This document shows, piece by piece, positions 28,527-36,477 of a stretch of DNA of 64,000 nt. The translations under genes were made by a program, and so were the position numbers. Origin of the DNA: Bacteroidota bacterium (GTDB taxonomy: Bacteria; Bacteroidota; Bacteroidia; Chitinophagales; Chitinophagaceae); assembly GCA_023416995.1 (NCBI GenBank), contig JAEZGI010000039.1:124001-188000 (forward strand), read 5' to 3'. Under the pieces are notes generated by a model. The model saw only the letters and a program-made list of their open reading frames with translations. It ran no database searches and was not told the DNA's origin. Every line of letters begins with the position of its first letter. The first letter of the stretch is position 1.

Positions 28527-28534
28527 TAACTTTG
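28527..28534 (+). promoter_or_regulatory. Putative -7 element of the SCO-DUF420 unit
   Basis: TAACTTTG followed by C matches TAnnTTTG and lies directly after the act-cox terminator, so the SCO gene probably has its own promoter. The leader before the TTG start would be about 50 bases and is GC-rich. Confidence 0.45.
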
Positions 28535-28588
28535 CGGGCAGATTAACCGGGGCCGGTCCGGCGTCGGAACCTATACAATTAAAGAATC

Positions 28589-29302
28589 TTGAACAAGAAG
28601 TCTGGATTGGCGTTAGCCATGATCATCCTTATCCCGGTTGTGAGTTATCTCATCGTGAGAACGGTAAGCGCAGATGCTATCGAGATGCCTCGCCGGTATT
28701 ACCCCGATTCGGTTGTAACAAAGGTGATAAACGGTAAAGAAACCACCGACACACTTTGGCACAAGGTCGCAAACATCACCCTAACAAACCAGCTTGGTAA
28801 TACCGTGTCGCTATACGACATCAAGGATAAGATCATCATAGCCGATTTTTTCTTTACCCGTTGCCCTTCTATCTGCCCGAGACTCACGCAGGCGATGAAA
28901 GGCTTGCAGGATGGACTTACCATCAACGATCCCCGCAAGAGAATCAATATGGATTTTGTACACTTCCTATCTTTTTCTGTTGACCCCGAACGCGACTCGG
29001 TACCGGTTCTTAAAAAATATGCAGATAGGTATGGAGTCAATCATGATATCTGGTGGATGATGACCGGACCCAAAAAGACAATTTACGACTGGACATTAAA
29101 TGAAATCAAACTTCCTATACAAGACGGTGAAACGGTTGACTCAAACTTCATCCATACGGAAAGATTTGTTCTAATGGATCGCGACTATGTGATTCGTGGT
29201 TACTATAGCGGGCTGGATAGTTCAGCCTTATCCAAACTTGCTGAGGATATGACACTACTTATGTTGGAAAGAGATAAAAAGAAACCAAGAAAACTATTTT
29301 AA
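28589..29302 (+). CDS. SCO1/SenC family copper chaperone
   Basis: Membrane-anchored thioredoxin-fold protein of 237 residues that helps load CuA of subunit II. The copper motif CPSIC is near residues 92-96 and the conserved histidine is in NFIHTERFVLMD near 188. An N-terminal hydrophobic anchor follows MNKKSGLALAM. The start is a TTG at 28589; the next ATG, at 28619, would remove the positive residues before the helix. Placed directly after the oxidase operon, which fits its role. Confidence 0.9.
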   Translation: MNKKSGLALAMIILIPVVSYLIVRTVSADAIEMPRRYYPDSVVTKVINGKETTDTLWHKVANITLTNQLGNTVSLYDIKDKIIIADFFFTRCPSICPRLTQAMKGLQDGLTINDPRKRINMDFVHFLSFSVDPERDSVPVLKKYADRYGVNHDIWWMMTGPKKTIYDWTLNEIKLPIQDGETVDSNFIHTERFVLMDRDYVIRGYYSGLDSSALSKLAEDMTLLMLERDKKKPRKLF

Positions 29303-29317
29303 TTCCCCCACTACTGC

Positions 29318-29887
29318 ATGGAACCAAAGATTGTTTCCCCAAAGGACCCGCTGGAACCGGTTCTTCAAAAAAATGATAAAACCGCCCGCTGGTTAATCGG
29401 CATCGTATCCGTAGTGGTATTTGCGGCCGTAGTGGTATTGTCAAGGGTAAAGGTAGAAGTTGACCTGGGTTTTGACATTCACCTTTTTGCAACATTCAAT
29501 GCTATCGTAAATACGATGGTTTCGGTTTTGTTGCTGGGGGGATTGTGGATGGCCAAAACGAAGAACTTTGTATTGCATAAACGCATCATGCTCGCTGCGA
29601 TCATTCTATCTGCAATGTTCCTCGTTTCGTATATCTGTCATCACTTGTTCGCAGGCGATACCCGTTTTGGCGGTGAGGGTAATATCCGAATCTTTTATTT
29701 TATTATTCTCATCACGCATATACTGCTGGCTGCGATCATACTTCCTTTTATTCTCTTTACAGCCTACCGTGCATTAACCGGTGATTACGAAAAACATAAA
29801 AAGATTGCCAGGATCACCTGGCCCATCTGGTTTTATGTATCGGTTACAGGTGTACTTGTATACCTTATGATCAGCCCTTATTATTAA
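29318..29887 (+). CDS. DUF420 membrane protein
   Basis: Membrane protein of 189 residues with five hydrophobic helices and conserved histidines (LHKRIMLAAIIL, YICHHLFAG, ILITHILLAA). It matches DUF420/CtaG-like proteins that usually lie next to cytochrome oxidase and SCO genes and are thought to act in oxidase assembly. It starts 15 bases after the SCO gene. Confidence 0.88.
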   Translation: MEPKIVSPKDPLEPVLQKNDKTARWLIGIVSVVVFAAVVVLSRVKVEVDLGFDIHLFATFNAIVNTMVSVLLLGGLWMAKTKNFVLHKRIMLAAIILSAMFLVSYICHHLFAGDTRFGGEGNIRIFYFIILITHILLAAIILPFILFTAYRALTGDYEKHKKIARITWPIWFYVSVTGVLVYLMISPYY

Positions 29888-29904
29888 CCTATTTCGTTCA
29901 GGAT

Positions 29905-30363
29905 ATGACGCATACGCAGGATTTTTTTCATCAGCTGAAACGGTTAAATAACTTTCTATTTTTTGGGCTGATAATAGCTTCGGCGTTGGCCATCGTATTG
30001 GTTGCAAGCAATATACCGGGTAAAGCAAATGAAGATATTAACCGTTTCCTGCAGGGAGTTGCGGTTTTGATTTCAGTGGTTACATTTTTTATCGGTCTTC
30101 AGACCTTCAAAAAGCGCGTACTCATGCTCAGGAAATCAACGGAAGCTGTGCCTTTGCGACTGGCACAGTATCGCAAAGCCTGTTTTAACTGGTGGCTGAT
30201 TTTATTCGTTCCTGGAATATTATATATTGTTTTCTTTGTTGCTACCGGTAACTACGCCTTCCTGGTGCTTGCCTTATTTAATTGTGTAGCTATACTGTTG
30301 TTTCGGCAGAGAAAAGAAAATGTTCAGATATTGCTGAACCTGTCGGAAAAGCAACTCAGCTAA
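29905..30363 (+). CDS. Hypothetical four-helix membrane protein
   Basis: A 152-residue membrane protein with two pairs of hydrophobic helices separated by a basic loop (LQTFKKRVLMLRKSTEAV). I recognise no family. It follows DUF420 by 17 bases and may be cotranscribed with the SCO unit. The 3' end overlaps the convergent alkyltransferase-like gene by eight bases. Confidence 0.65.
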   Translation: MTHTQDFFHQLKRLNNFLFFGLIIASALAIVLVASNIPGKANEDINRFLQGVAVLISVVTFFIGLQTFKKRVLMLRKSTEAVPLRLAQYRKACFNWWLILFVPGILYIVFFVATGNYAFLVLALFNCVAILLFRQRKENVQILLNLSEKQLS

Positions 30364-30754
30364 GCGCGGGATCCCAGAAGATTGTTTTGAAGTCAACGAT
30401 GGTATCGTTTACCACCTTCACCCCCTCTTTCTCCAACAATTGTTGCATCGTATCGGGCGTATCAAAATGATGTTTGCCGGTTAGCATTCCATTTCTGTTT
30501 ACAACACGATGTGCCGGTACTTTAGGTTTGATACGATGCGCACCACTCATCGCCCAGCCAACCATCCTGGCAGATAGCCTGGTGCCGAGACAAGCCGCAA
30601 TTGCTCCGTACGACGTTACGCGTCCTTTTGGTATCTGGCGTGCAACCTGGTAAACCAATTCAAAAAAAGACTGGTCATAAACGCCGGAAGGCCGGATTGT
30701 TTTGATGCCATCAGCAGGCAATGATTTTTTTGAAGTCTTTTTTGCTTTTGCCAT
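30356..30754 (-). CDS. Alkyltransferase-like protein (MGMT-like without active cysteine)
   Basis: DNA-binding domain of the O6-alkylguanine transferase family, 132 residues. The recognition helix region GRVTSYGAIAACLG and ARMVGWAMSGAH are present, but the alkyl-acceptor motif PCHR reads PAHR (VPAHRVVNRNG), so it cannot take up the alkyl group. Such ATL proteins bind alkylated bases and flag them for nucleotide excision repair. The N-terminus is Lys-rich. It lies four bases downstream of the DUF5522 gene, with trmB further upstream on the same strand. Confidence 0.87.
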   Translation of the reverse strand: MAKAKKTSKKSLPADGIKTIRPSGVYDQSFFELVYQVARQIPKGRVTSYGAIAACLGTRLSARMVGWAMSGAHRIKPKVPAHRVVNRNGMLTGKHHFDTPDTMQQLLEKEGVKVVNDTIVDFKTIFWDPALS

Positions 30755-30758
30755 AGCT

Positions 30759-30956
30759 TTAATCGGGTTTATTGTCCTGGCGTTGTTTCAGTAACCAATC
30801 ACGTCGCGGCTGCGGGACATTTTTGTAATTGTAGGGACAGTGTTTACATCCGTTACCACAGCAGTCGCCGCGTTCAAGCAAATATGATTGGGTAAGAACC
30901 ATAAAGCCTTCTGCGTTCAGGTAATAATCAAGTCCTTCTGTCAGCCTGCTCTTCAA
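30759..30956 (-). CDS. DUF5522 small cysteine-rich protein
   Basis: Protein of 65 residues. The core YYLNAEGFMVLTQSYLLERG followed by CCGNGCKHCPY is the DUF5522 pattern. Four cysteines in CCGNGCKHC suggest a metal or Fe-S site. It overlaps the 3' end of trmB by 29 bases and precedes the alkyltransferase-like gene by four, so three genes form a tight operon. In many genomes a similar sequence is fused or adjacent to tRNA-modification genes. Function unknown. Confidence 0.8.
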   Translation of the reverse strand: MKSRLTEGLDYYLNAEGFMVLTQSYLLERGDCCGNGCKHCPYNYKNVPQPRRDWLLKQRQDNKPD

Positions 30957-31641
30957 GTAAAAGTTGTTTTAACTCGTTTGATTTATCTGCAAGCACTTCA
31001 GTTGGTAAACTAAAATGCAGGTAATGAACGGTGTTGCTTTTTGCGATATCGAGCCCCTCATAATGTGTTTTGATCTGAAGTTCGGCAGTGATGTTTTCCG
31101 AAGCGTATACATTCGGGATATCCTGAATAACGGGTAAGTTATGTAATCCGATCACCCATTTGGTGAAACGGTATAAACTTGGTGAGTCGGTTTTTAAGTG
31201 AATGCTGCCGCCCGCCGTCATGATCTTTTGGTATAGGGCCAGGAATTTTGGATGAGTCAGTCTTTTAGAATTTTTTGATGTACGCAACTGCGGATCCGGA
31301 AAGGTGAGCCAGATCTCTTTTACCTCACCTGGTTCAAAGTAAGTAGCGATGCGATCGATCTGGGTACGCATGAAAAATACATTCGTAAGATTTTCTTTGA
31401 GGGCAGTACGTGCACCAACCCATAACCGGTTGCCTTTTACATCAATGCCAATAAAATTACGATCCGGGTACATCCGCGCCAGGCCGAGTGCATATTCGCC
31501 TTTGCCACAGGCGAGTTCAAGTGTAATGGGATTATCGTTTTTAAAGACGTTTTTCCAGGTCCCCGCCATCCCTTCCGGGTATTGAAGCACGTTTGGAAAT
31601 TCAAGTAACTCTGCGAACCGTTTTAATTTTTTCTGACCCAT
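30928..31641 (-). CDS. trmB: tRNA (guanine-46-N7)-methyltransferase
   Basis: SAM-dependent methyltransferase of 237 residues that makes m7G46 in the tRNA variable loop. The SAM motif LELACGKGEYALGLA, IGIDVKGNRLWVGA, and the catalytic LTFPDPQLRTSKNSKRLTHP segment are typical of TrmB. The gene heads a minus-strand cluster with DUF5522 and the alkyltransferase-like gene. Its promoter element ends seven bases before the ATG. Confidence 0.92.
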   Translation of the reverse strand: MGQKKLKRFAELLEFPNVLQYPEGMAGTWKNVFKNDNPITLELACGKGEYALGLARMYPDRNFIGIDVKGNRLWVGARTALKENLTNVFFMRTQIDRIATYFEPGEVKEIWLTFPDPQLRTSKNSKRLTHPKFLALYQKIMTAGGSIHLKTDSPSLYRFTKWVIGLHNLPVIQDIPNVYASENITAELQIKTHYEGLDIAKSNTVHYLHFSLPTEVLADKSNELKQLLLEEQADRRT

Positions 31642-31648
31642 GAGGCTG

Positions 31649-31656
31649 CAAAGTTA
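31649..31656 (-). promoter_or_regulatory. Putative -7 element of trmB
   Basis: Minus-strand TAACTTTG followed by C matches TAnnTTTG and lies seven bases before the trmB ATG, implying a leader of only a few bases. Confidence 0.45.
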
Positions 31657-31764
31657 ACCATTGCTGCTGTTCATTCTCATCTGAATCAAAGGCGTGTTCT
31701 GAATCTGGGTGCACCTGCCCCGGATTATTGAAAAAAAGTCCTGAAGGTTAACACCGGCCAGAAA

Positions 31765-31798
31765 TGAAAAACCCCGTAAGTGCCGGACTTACGGGGTT
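31765..31798 (-). terminator. Terminator downstream of the tRNA-like gene
   Basis: Arms at 31770-31781 and 31787-31798 form a perfect 12-base stem (minus strand AACCCCGTAAGT with ACTTACGGGGTT, loop CCGGC). On the minus strand it is followed by TTTTT. It starts six bases after the end of the tRNA-like gene, so that RNA is very likely a stand-alone transcript. Confidence 0.88.
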
Positions 31799-31804
31799 AA
31801 GAAG

Positions 31805-31978
31805 CTGTAGGAGGAGGACTCGAACCTCCACGGAGTAGTTAGCCATATCGCAATGTGTGGTGGTCAACCCCAGTCGAATCTCCGCCGAAACGGAAAAACG
31901 GCATTACGGTACGTTTATCCTATGATCTCCACCCCCGAGACAAGAGGGTATGTCTGCCAAAAATTCCATCATCCCACA
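31805..31978 (-). tRNA. Unusual type II tRNA-like gene, GUC anticodon triplet, ~91-base insertion in variable arm
   Basis: Read on the minus strand. Acceptor arms TGTGGGA (31978-31972) and TCCTACA (31812-31806) pair fully with one G-T; discriminator G is 31805 and CCA is not encoded. The D arm is ATG/CAT with a loop GAATTTTTGGCAGA, close to tRNA-Leu but three T longer. The anticodon stem is CCCTC/GGGGG around TTGTCTC, giving GUC (Asp) with an unusual U37. The T arm GGAGG-TTCGAGT-CCTCC is canonical. The variable arm stem GGAG (31930-31927)/CTCC (31835-31832) encloses about 91 bases. Total 174 bases, against 85-90 for normal type II tRNAs. It has its own terminator. It may be a functional odd tRNA, a tRNA-like regulatory RNA, or a decayed tRNA. 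Confidence 0.55.
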
Positions 31979-32004
31979 ATATTCACAACAATCATCACGA
32001 ATTA

Positions 32005-32018
32005 AGTATCTTGATACT
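32005..32018. promoter_or_regulatory. Palindrome between tRNA-like gene and Lrp gene
   Basis: AGTATC-TT-GATACT is a perfect inverted repeat in the AT-rich region between the two divergent transcripts. It could be a binding site for a dimeric regulator, possibly the adjacent Lrp/AsnC protein. No direct evidence. Confidence 0.3.
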
Positions 32019-32161
32019 GTATTTGTTTCTGACCGCTGAGAAGGCAATATTACAACAAAAAGCGCATTTCGTTGTCATATTTTCAAGAAAAATTTTGAAT
32101 ATTTCGAGTTTATGCAAATATTTGTCTTTCGTGTTGACGAAATTAAAAAACATAGTTTAAA

Positions 32162-32632
32162 ATGGCAGGGAAATTGAATCTTGACAAACTTGATTTACAG
32201 ATCATCCACGAGATGATGGATAACGCAGAGATATCCTATGCCGACCTCGGAAAAAAACTGTTTGTATCAGGTGGAACCATTCATGTGCGCATAAAAAAAC
32301 TGCAGGAAGCTGGTATTGTAAAAGGTACAAAGTTAAATGTCGATATCAAACAGCTTGGTTATGATGTGATTGCATTTATAGGCATTTATCTCGAAAAAAG
32401 CTCTTTGTACGATTCCGTTGCCCGTGAGCTGCATAAAATTCCGGAGATCGTTCGCCTCAATTATACCACCGGAAACTACAGTATGTTCGCAGAGATTATT
32501 TGTAAGGATATTGGCCAGTTGCGTTACGTGCTGCACGACGAGCTGCAGAAAATAAAGGGCATCGAACGTACCGAAACCTTTATTTCATTGGAAGAAAGTC
32601 TCGCTCGGAACGTACAGGTTTATAAACAATAG
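32162..32632 (+). CDS. Lrp/AsnC family transcriptional regulator
   Basis: A 156-residue regulator. The N-terminal helix-turn-helix spans about residues 8-55 (IIHEMMDNAEISYADLGKKL, SGGTIHVRIKKLQEAGIV). The C-terminal RAM/AsnC ligand domain spans about 70-150, with a G-Y-D-V entry and ETFISLEESL end. It probably binds an amino acid and controls nearby or scattered genes. It stands alone, divergent from the tRNA-like gene, with a long AT-rich upstream region. Confidence 0.9.
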   Translation: MAGKLNLDKLDLQIIHEMMDNAEISYADLGKKLFVSGGTIHVRIKKLQEAGIVKGTKLNVDIKQLGYDVIAFIGIYLEKSSLYDSVARELHKIPEIVRLNYTTGNYSMFAEIICKDIGQLRYVLHDELQKIKGIERTETFISLEESLARNVQVYKQ

Positions 32633-32710
32633 GAACCTGGTGCCCGGGCATTTGCTTTGGTTGTCTGGAACCTGTAATTTTAACGCAACAAATCAACCCA
32701 AAACAACTGC

Positions 32711-33112
32711 ATGAAGAAGATCATCGCGTTTTCAGCCTTTCTCCTGGTATTATCTTCTGCTTGTCAGAAAAGCAACAGCGGAGATGGCTCATGCAGTGAA
32801 GCTGCAATGAATGTTACCACCACACCGGCTGTTAATACCACCGAACCGCCTGCAGCCGGAACTTCATTTCCCGTTGCTGTCAATATCAACGGCAATCTTC
32901 CTTCCGCAGGCGCAACTATTGAAATCAAGGCCCGCCCCGAGTCATCCAACACCGCGTTTTTTAGCGAGTCAAAACTGGCGACTTCAGCGGCAAACAATTT
33001 TACCATTACCAACACCCCCACAGGTACGCCTGCTATAGTTGAGATTACAATTACTTCGAAAAGCTGTGCCACCAATAAATGGACCGGCTCTTTCCGTTAT
33101 TCAAAAAAATGA
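32711..33112 (+). CDS. Hypothetical lipoprotein
   Basis: Exported protein of 133 residues with a lipobox LSSAC at residues 14-18. The mature part is Thr/Pro/Ala-rich and beta-strand-like, with a SGDGSCSEAA stretch near the anchor and a second cysteine pair candidate in SKSCATNKW near the C-terminus. No domain recognised. It is convergent with the ABC permease gene, whose stop is eight bases away. Confidence 0.65.
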   Translation: MKKIIAFSAFLLVLSSACQKSNSGDGSCSEAAMNVTTTPAVNTTEPPAAGTSFPVAVNINGNLPSAGATIEIKARPESSNTAFFSESKLATSAANNFTITNTPTGTPAIVEITITSKSCATNKWTGSFRYSKK

Positions 33113-33120
33113 TGAGAGGG

Positions 33121-34254
33121 TTAGTCTTTCACCTGCAGGGCATCGCGTAAACCATTTCCCAGGAGATTAAATGCGAGCACAAGTAACATGATCGCAATGC
33201 CAGGTGCCAGCGCAAGCATGGGATTATTGGTAATGATAAAATTATAATTCTCTTTGATCATCAACCCCCAACTTGGTTGAGGCGGTTGAACACCGACACC
33301 AAGGAAACTCAGCCCGGCTTCGATAACTATTGCAGAGGCAAAGTTGGAAGCAGCAACCACGATCACCGGTCCCATTACATTTGGAAGAATATGTCTTGTG
33401 ATAATCCGCGCGTTGCTGAAACCAAGTGCTCTTGCAGCCTCGACATATTCCATTTCTCGCACGCTCAGCACCTGTCCGCGAATGATGCGTGCAACGCTCA
33501 CCCACATGGTTAAACCAATAGCAATAAAAATTTGCCAGAAGCCTTTACCAAGTACGAGTGTGATGGCAAAAACAAGCAGTAAGGTTGGAATGCTCCATAT
33601 AACATTGATGAACCACATCACCACTTCGTCTACCCATCCACGATAGTAACCAGCTACGGCGCCAAGAAATACACCAATGCTGAGCGAGATAATCACGGTG
33701 ATGAGCCCTACGCCAAGGCTCACCCTTACGCCGATAAGCAGGCGACTTAATATATCACGTCCGTATTTGTCGGTGCCGAGGTGAAACCTGATCCTGCTGA
33801 TCTCGTAGCCTTTTTGTCCGTCTGCAGTTTGAAGTGATGCCAGGCTGAATGCCTTGCGTTCGGCAACGCCCTCATCTATGTATTGCATTATAACAAGGCT
33901 ATCGCGGGTTTCTGTATAACCTGCCAAGGGTGTATAATCATAGGGGTCGCGGTCGCCAAAAAGTTTCCGGTTCAACCACCCCGGTCTTTGTTGTTCCCTT
34001 TGTGTGGGTAGTTTAAGAAAATCCATCTTAAAACCTGGCTTTTGTCCTCCGACCTCAACCAGCATTCGGTTTGCATTGATAGAATTATCCGGGGCAATAA
34101 TATAACCCATAAAGGCGATAATAACAGCCGCAATTATGATGGTGATACCGGCGATGGCGCCTTTATTCCTTACAAGCCTTCGCCATGTGTTACGTTCTTT
34201 TGGTAACTGTGCCATGGGTATATATTTTTCTGCCTTTCCATTGGTATGATCCAA
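33121..34254 (-). CDS. ABC transporter permease, OppC/DppC type
   Basis: Inner-membrane permease of 377 residues for a peptide/nickel-type ABC importer. An OppC N-terminal segment (NTWRRLVRNKGAIAGI) with one helix is followed by a long periplasmic insert of about 110 residues and then five helices. The ATPase-contact EAA loop reads EYVEAARALGFSNARIITRH. Start choice is between ATG 34254 and ATG 34215; both overlap the 3' end of the upstream glycosyltransferase gene. No partner permease, ATPase or binding protein is nearby, so they must be encoded elsewhere. Confidence 0.88.
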   Translation of the reverse strand: MDHTNGKAEKYIPMAQLPKERNTWRRLVRNKGAIAGITIIIAAVIIAFMGYIIAPDNSINANRMLVEVGGQKPGFKMDFLKLPTQREQQRPGWLNRKLFGDRDPYDYTPLAGYTETRDSLVIMQYIDEGVAERKAFSLASLQTADGQKGYEISRIRFHLGTDKYGRDILSRLLIGVRVSLGVGLITVIISLSIGVFLGAVAGYYRGWVDEVVMWFINVIWSIPTLLLVFAITLVLGKGFWQIFIAIGLTMWVSVARIIRGQVLSVREMEYVEAARALGFSNARIITRHILPNVMGPVIVVAASNFASAIVIEAGLSFLGVGVQPPQPSWGLMIKENYNFIITNNPMLALAPGIAIMLLVLAFNLLGNGLRDALQVKD

Positions 34255-35452
34255 ACCGACCGAGCCACCCGGCTATAACAGTATATATGATATGAAGTGG
34301 CTGCATGAATGGAAAGTACTTCATCAACTGCTGCCTGCCAAAAAACGTTGCGATGCTGTTCACGAAAGGAAACTCAATCAGCACCTTTGCAAACAGCATC
34401 AGGATAAAAAACCATAGATAATTCATACTGAAAAACGCTGCTATGGCTGAAACAACGAAACTGACATTGACGAAATATACCAACAAAAGCACACGGAACA
34501 CCATCTTGTCTTCATAATGCACCGCTTTGCTTGCCCACCGGATCCTTTGATGGAAGAACTGCCGCCAGGTGGTAGCAGAAGCGGTAGAAACTATGGCTGC
34601 CGGATCTTTAAGATACTGTACGCGGTCAGGATATTTAGCAAAGATTTTATACATCAATAACATATCATCGCCGCTGGGTATGGAGTCTATTCCTTCAAAA
34701 CCACCAACTTCATTGAATGCCGATTTCTCATAAGCGAGGTTAGCGCCATTACACATGCAATGAAACTGTTTTGCTACCGACGCTCCTGTAATGCCTTGCA
34801 ATGTGATAAAATCAAGACTCTGAAAAATAGCCAGCAAACCTTTGTTGCCGGCCATAACAACCGGTGCAGCTACAAAAGCAGAAGCTGTCTGTTCATAAAA
34901 TTGCACAATGGTACTGATCCAATGTTTTCCCGCGGAGCAATCAGCATCCGTTGTTACGATAAGTTGACCACTAGCAAGGGCAACACCTTTTGCAATAGCA
35001 GCTTTCTTATAAGCAATTCCACCATCATCTTTTAAACTGTGGATCTGAACACCGGGTCTGTCGGAATAAGTTTGAAGCAGGTTCCAGGTTTCATCTTCAG
35101 AATGATCATCGATCAGGATAAACTCTATCAGAGCCGCCGGGTATTCCTGTGATAATAATGAGTTCATCAGGGCACCGACATTAGCGGCTTCGTTTCGTAA
35201 CGCAACAATGACGGATACTGTTGTATTGCCAGCAGTCGGTGGGCGGTATCCGGGAGTTATCCGCTGTGCATACTCATCTTCAAGATGCTCCATCCTGCCC
35301 GCATCGATGGTTCGCCGGTTATTGTGTTCAGATATGTCTGCATCCCGTTCCAGCATTTCTGTGTTAATCCTGTTCCATGCACGATGATAGAACTCTATCA
35401 GTACAGCATATCCGATCATACCCAACACAAATATGAAATAGAAAAGCGTCAT
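34190..35452 (-). CDS. Membrane glycosyltransferase family 2
   Basis: GT2 enzyme of 420 residues. An N-terminal helix precedes the GT-A domain (VSVIVALRNEAANVGALMNS, EFILIDDHSEDET, TTDADC as the metal-binding DxD-type site, and QRIRWASKA resembling the QxxRW motif of processive enzymes). Three hydrophobic helices are at the C-terminus. It likely extends a surface or envelope polysaccharide. It overlaps the upstream hydrolase gene by four bases (ATGA) and the downstream permease gene by up to 65 bases, so the three are cotranscribed. Confidence 0.88.
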   Translation of the reverse strand: MTLFYFIFVLGMIGYAVLIEFYHRAWNRINTEMLERDADISEHNNRRTIDAGRMEHLEDEYAQRITPGYRPPTAGNTTVSVIVALRNEAANVGALMNSLLSQEYPAALIEFILIDDHSEDETWNLLQTYSDRPGVQIHSLKDDGGIAYKKAAIAKGVALASGQLIVTTDADCSAGKHWISTIVQFYEQTASAFVAAPVVMAGNKGLLAIFQSLDFITLQGITGASVAKQFHCMCNGANLAYEKSAFNEVGGFEGIDSIPSGDDMLLMYKIFAKYPDRVQYLKDPAAIVSTASATTWRQFFHQRIRWASKAVHYEDKMVFRVLLLVYFVNVSFVVSAIAAFFSMNYLWFFILMLFAKVLIEFPFVNSIATFFGRQQLMKYFPFMQPLHIIYTVIAGWLGRFGSYQWKGRKIYTHGTVTKRT

Positions 35453-36282
35453 GACCAGCGTGGCATTCGGGTACGAAATATATCCAGGAGATGTTTTTTG
35501 TTCTTCGGCTGGAGTATCTGGTGGCCGGTAGACATCACTTCAACATGACATAAGCCATTTAAGGCTCTGCAAAAACGTTGACCACTTGCTGCCGGCATGA
35601 TCCGATCGTAGTTGCCATATAACATCAATACAGGAATCTTTTCGGCTATGATCCTTTTTTGCACCATGTTTAACTTCGGGCGAAACCAGCGCATACTGAT
35701 CCAACGGTTATACAATAACCAGCGTAGCGATTCAGTGCTTAAAAAATGACGGGTGAATTTATAGACGCTGAGATTTACAACACCGAAAGCCCTGGCCAGT
35801 TTCAACACCATGAAAAACCACCCAGGGTTTCTCACCGTAAACCGAAACAACCACCGCCCCGGGGCCGTGCCTGTGGCAAACCAGTACCACGGATTTACCA
35901 CGAGCCCGTCAGGTGCCAGCAGCGTGATATGTGTGATTGTCCGGGCCGGGCGTTCCATCATGGCCAACGCAACACGGCCGCCCATACTGAAGCCTACAAA
36001 TTCAATGCTTACAATATTGGTGAAATGCCTTTTACTGATCCGGTCGATCAGGTCATACATCCCGGTTACATCAAGACGATCACTGGCCGACCATTCCGTT
36101 TTACCATGGTACGGAAGATCTATGGACAGAATCGAACAATCCGCCGGCAGCAAATCGCGCATTAAATGAAAATCGCCGCCATCCTCATCATAACCATGAA
36201 AACAAACAACCAGCCTGGCGCCTCTTACGAGATAGTGATAATTAATCACAGATGTCTGATATGGAATAGATTGCTCCTGCAC
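35449..36282 (-). CDS. Alpha/beta hydrolase
   Basis: Hydrolase of 277 residues with the alpha/beta fold. The oxyanion strand is LVVCFHGYDEDGG, the nucleophile elbow GFSMGGRVAL, and the catalytic acid and histidine are probably in YGNYDRIMP and STGHQIL. No signal peptide is evident. It is translationally coupled to the glycosyltransferase by a four-base overlap. Substrate unknown. Confidence 0.85.
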   Translation of the reverse strand: MQEQSIPYQTSVINYHYLVRGARLVVCFHGYDEDGGDFHLMRDLLPADCSILSIDLPYHGKTEWSASDRLDVTGMYDLIDRISKRHFTNIVSIEFVGFSMGGRVALAMMERPARTITHITLLAPDGLVVNPWYWFATGTAPGRWLFRFTVRNPGWFFMVLKLARAFGVVNLSVYKFTRHFLSTESLRWLLYNRWISMRWFRPKLNMVQKRIIAEKIPVLMLYGNYDRIMPAASGQRFCRALNGLCHVEVMSTGHQILQPKNKKHLLDIFRTRMPRWS

Positions 36283-36425
36283 GAGGCCCGCAATCTACTG
36301 ATGAAATCACAATTACTTCCGCTTCCTTAAATTTTAAACGATCAGACGCCAGTTAAGGTAGCTAACCGCCACTATATGTTCGTAAAGAGGTGTCCTTTTC
36401 CCCTAAAATTTAACCGGTTTTTCGC

Positions 36426-36456
36426 TTTGAAAACAGGCAGAATTTCTTTAAGTTTG
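36426..36456 (+). promoter_or_regulatory. Putative promoter of the MarR gene
   Basis: TTTG at 36426-36429 and TAAGTTTG at 36449-36456 match the -33 and -7 boxes with 19 bases between them. Predicted start is near 36461, inside the palindrome that overlaps the MarR start. Confidence 0.6.
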
Positions 36457-36457
36457 A

Positions 36458-36477
36458 ATAGTTGTATAAACAACTAT
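36458..36477. promoter_or_regulatory. Operator-like palindrome overlapping the MarR start
   Basis: ATAGTTG (36458-36464) and CAACTAT (36471-36477) are exact inverted repeats around TATAAA, ending one base before the ATG. Size and symmetry fit a MarR dimer site, and the location covers the predicted transcription start, so autorepression is likely. Confidence 0.6.

Noticed and set aside
31805..31978. Reading the tRNA-like gene as tmRNA or a group I intron-containing tRNA
   Set aside because: It is too short for tmRNA, lacks the GGGG start and any tag sequence ending in Ala-Ala; the inserted segment is too short and lacks the conserved core of group I introns, and it lies in the variable arm, not the anticodon loop.
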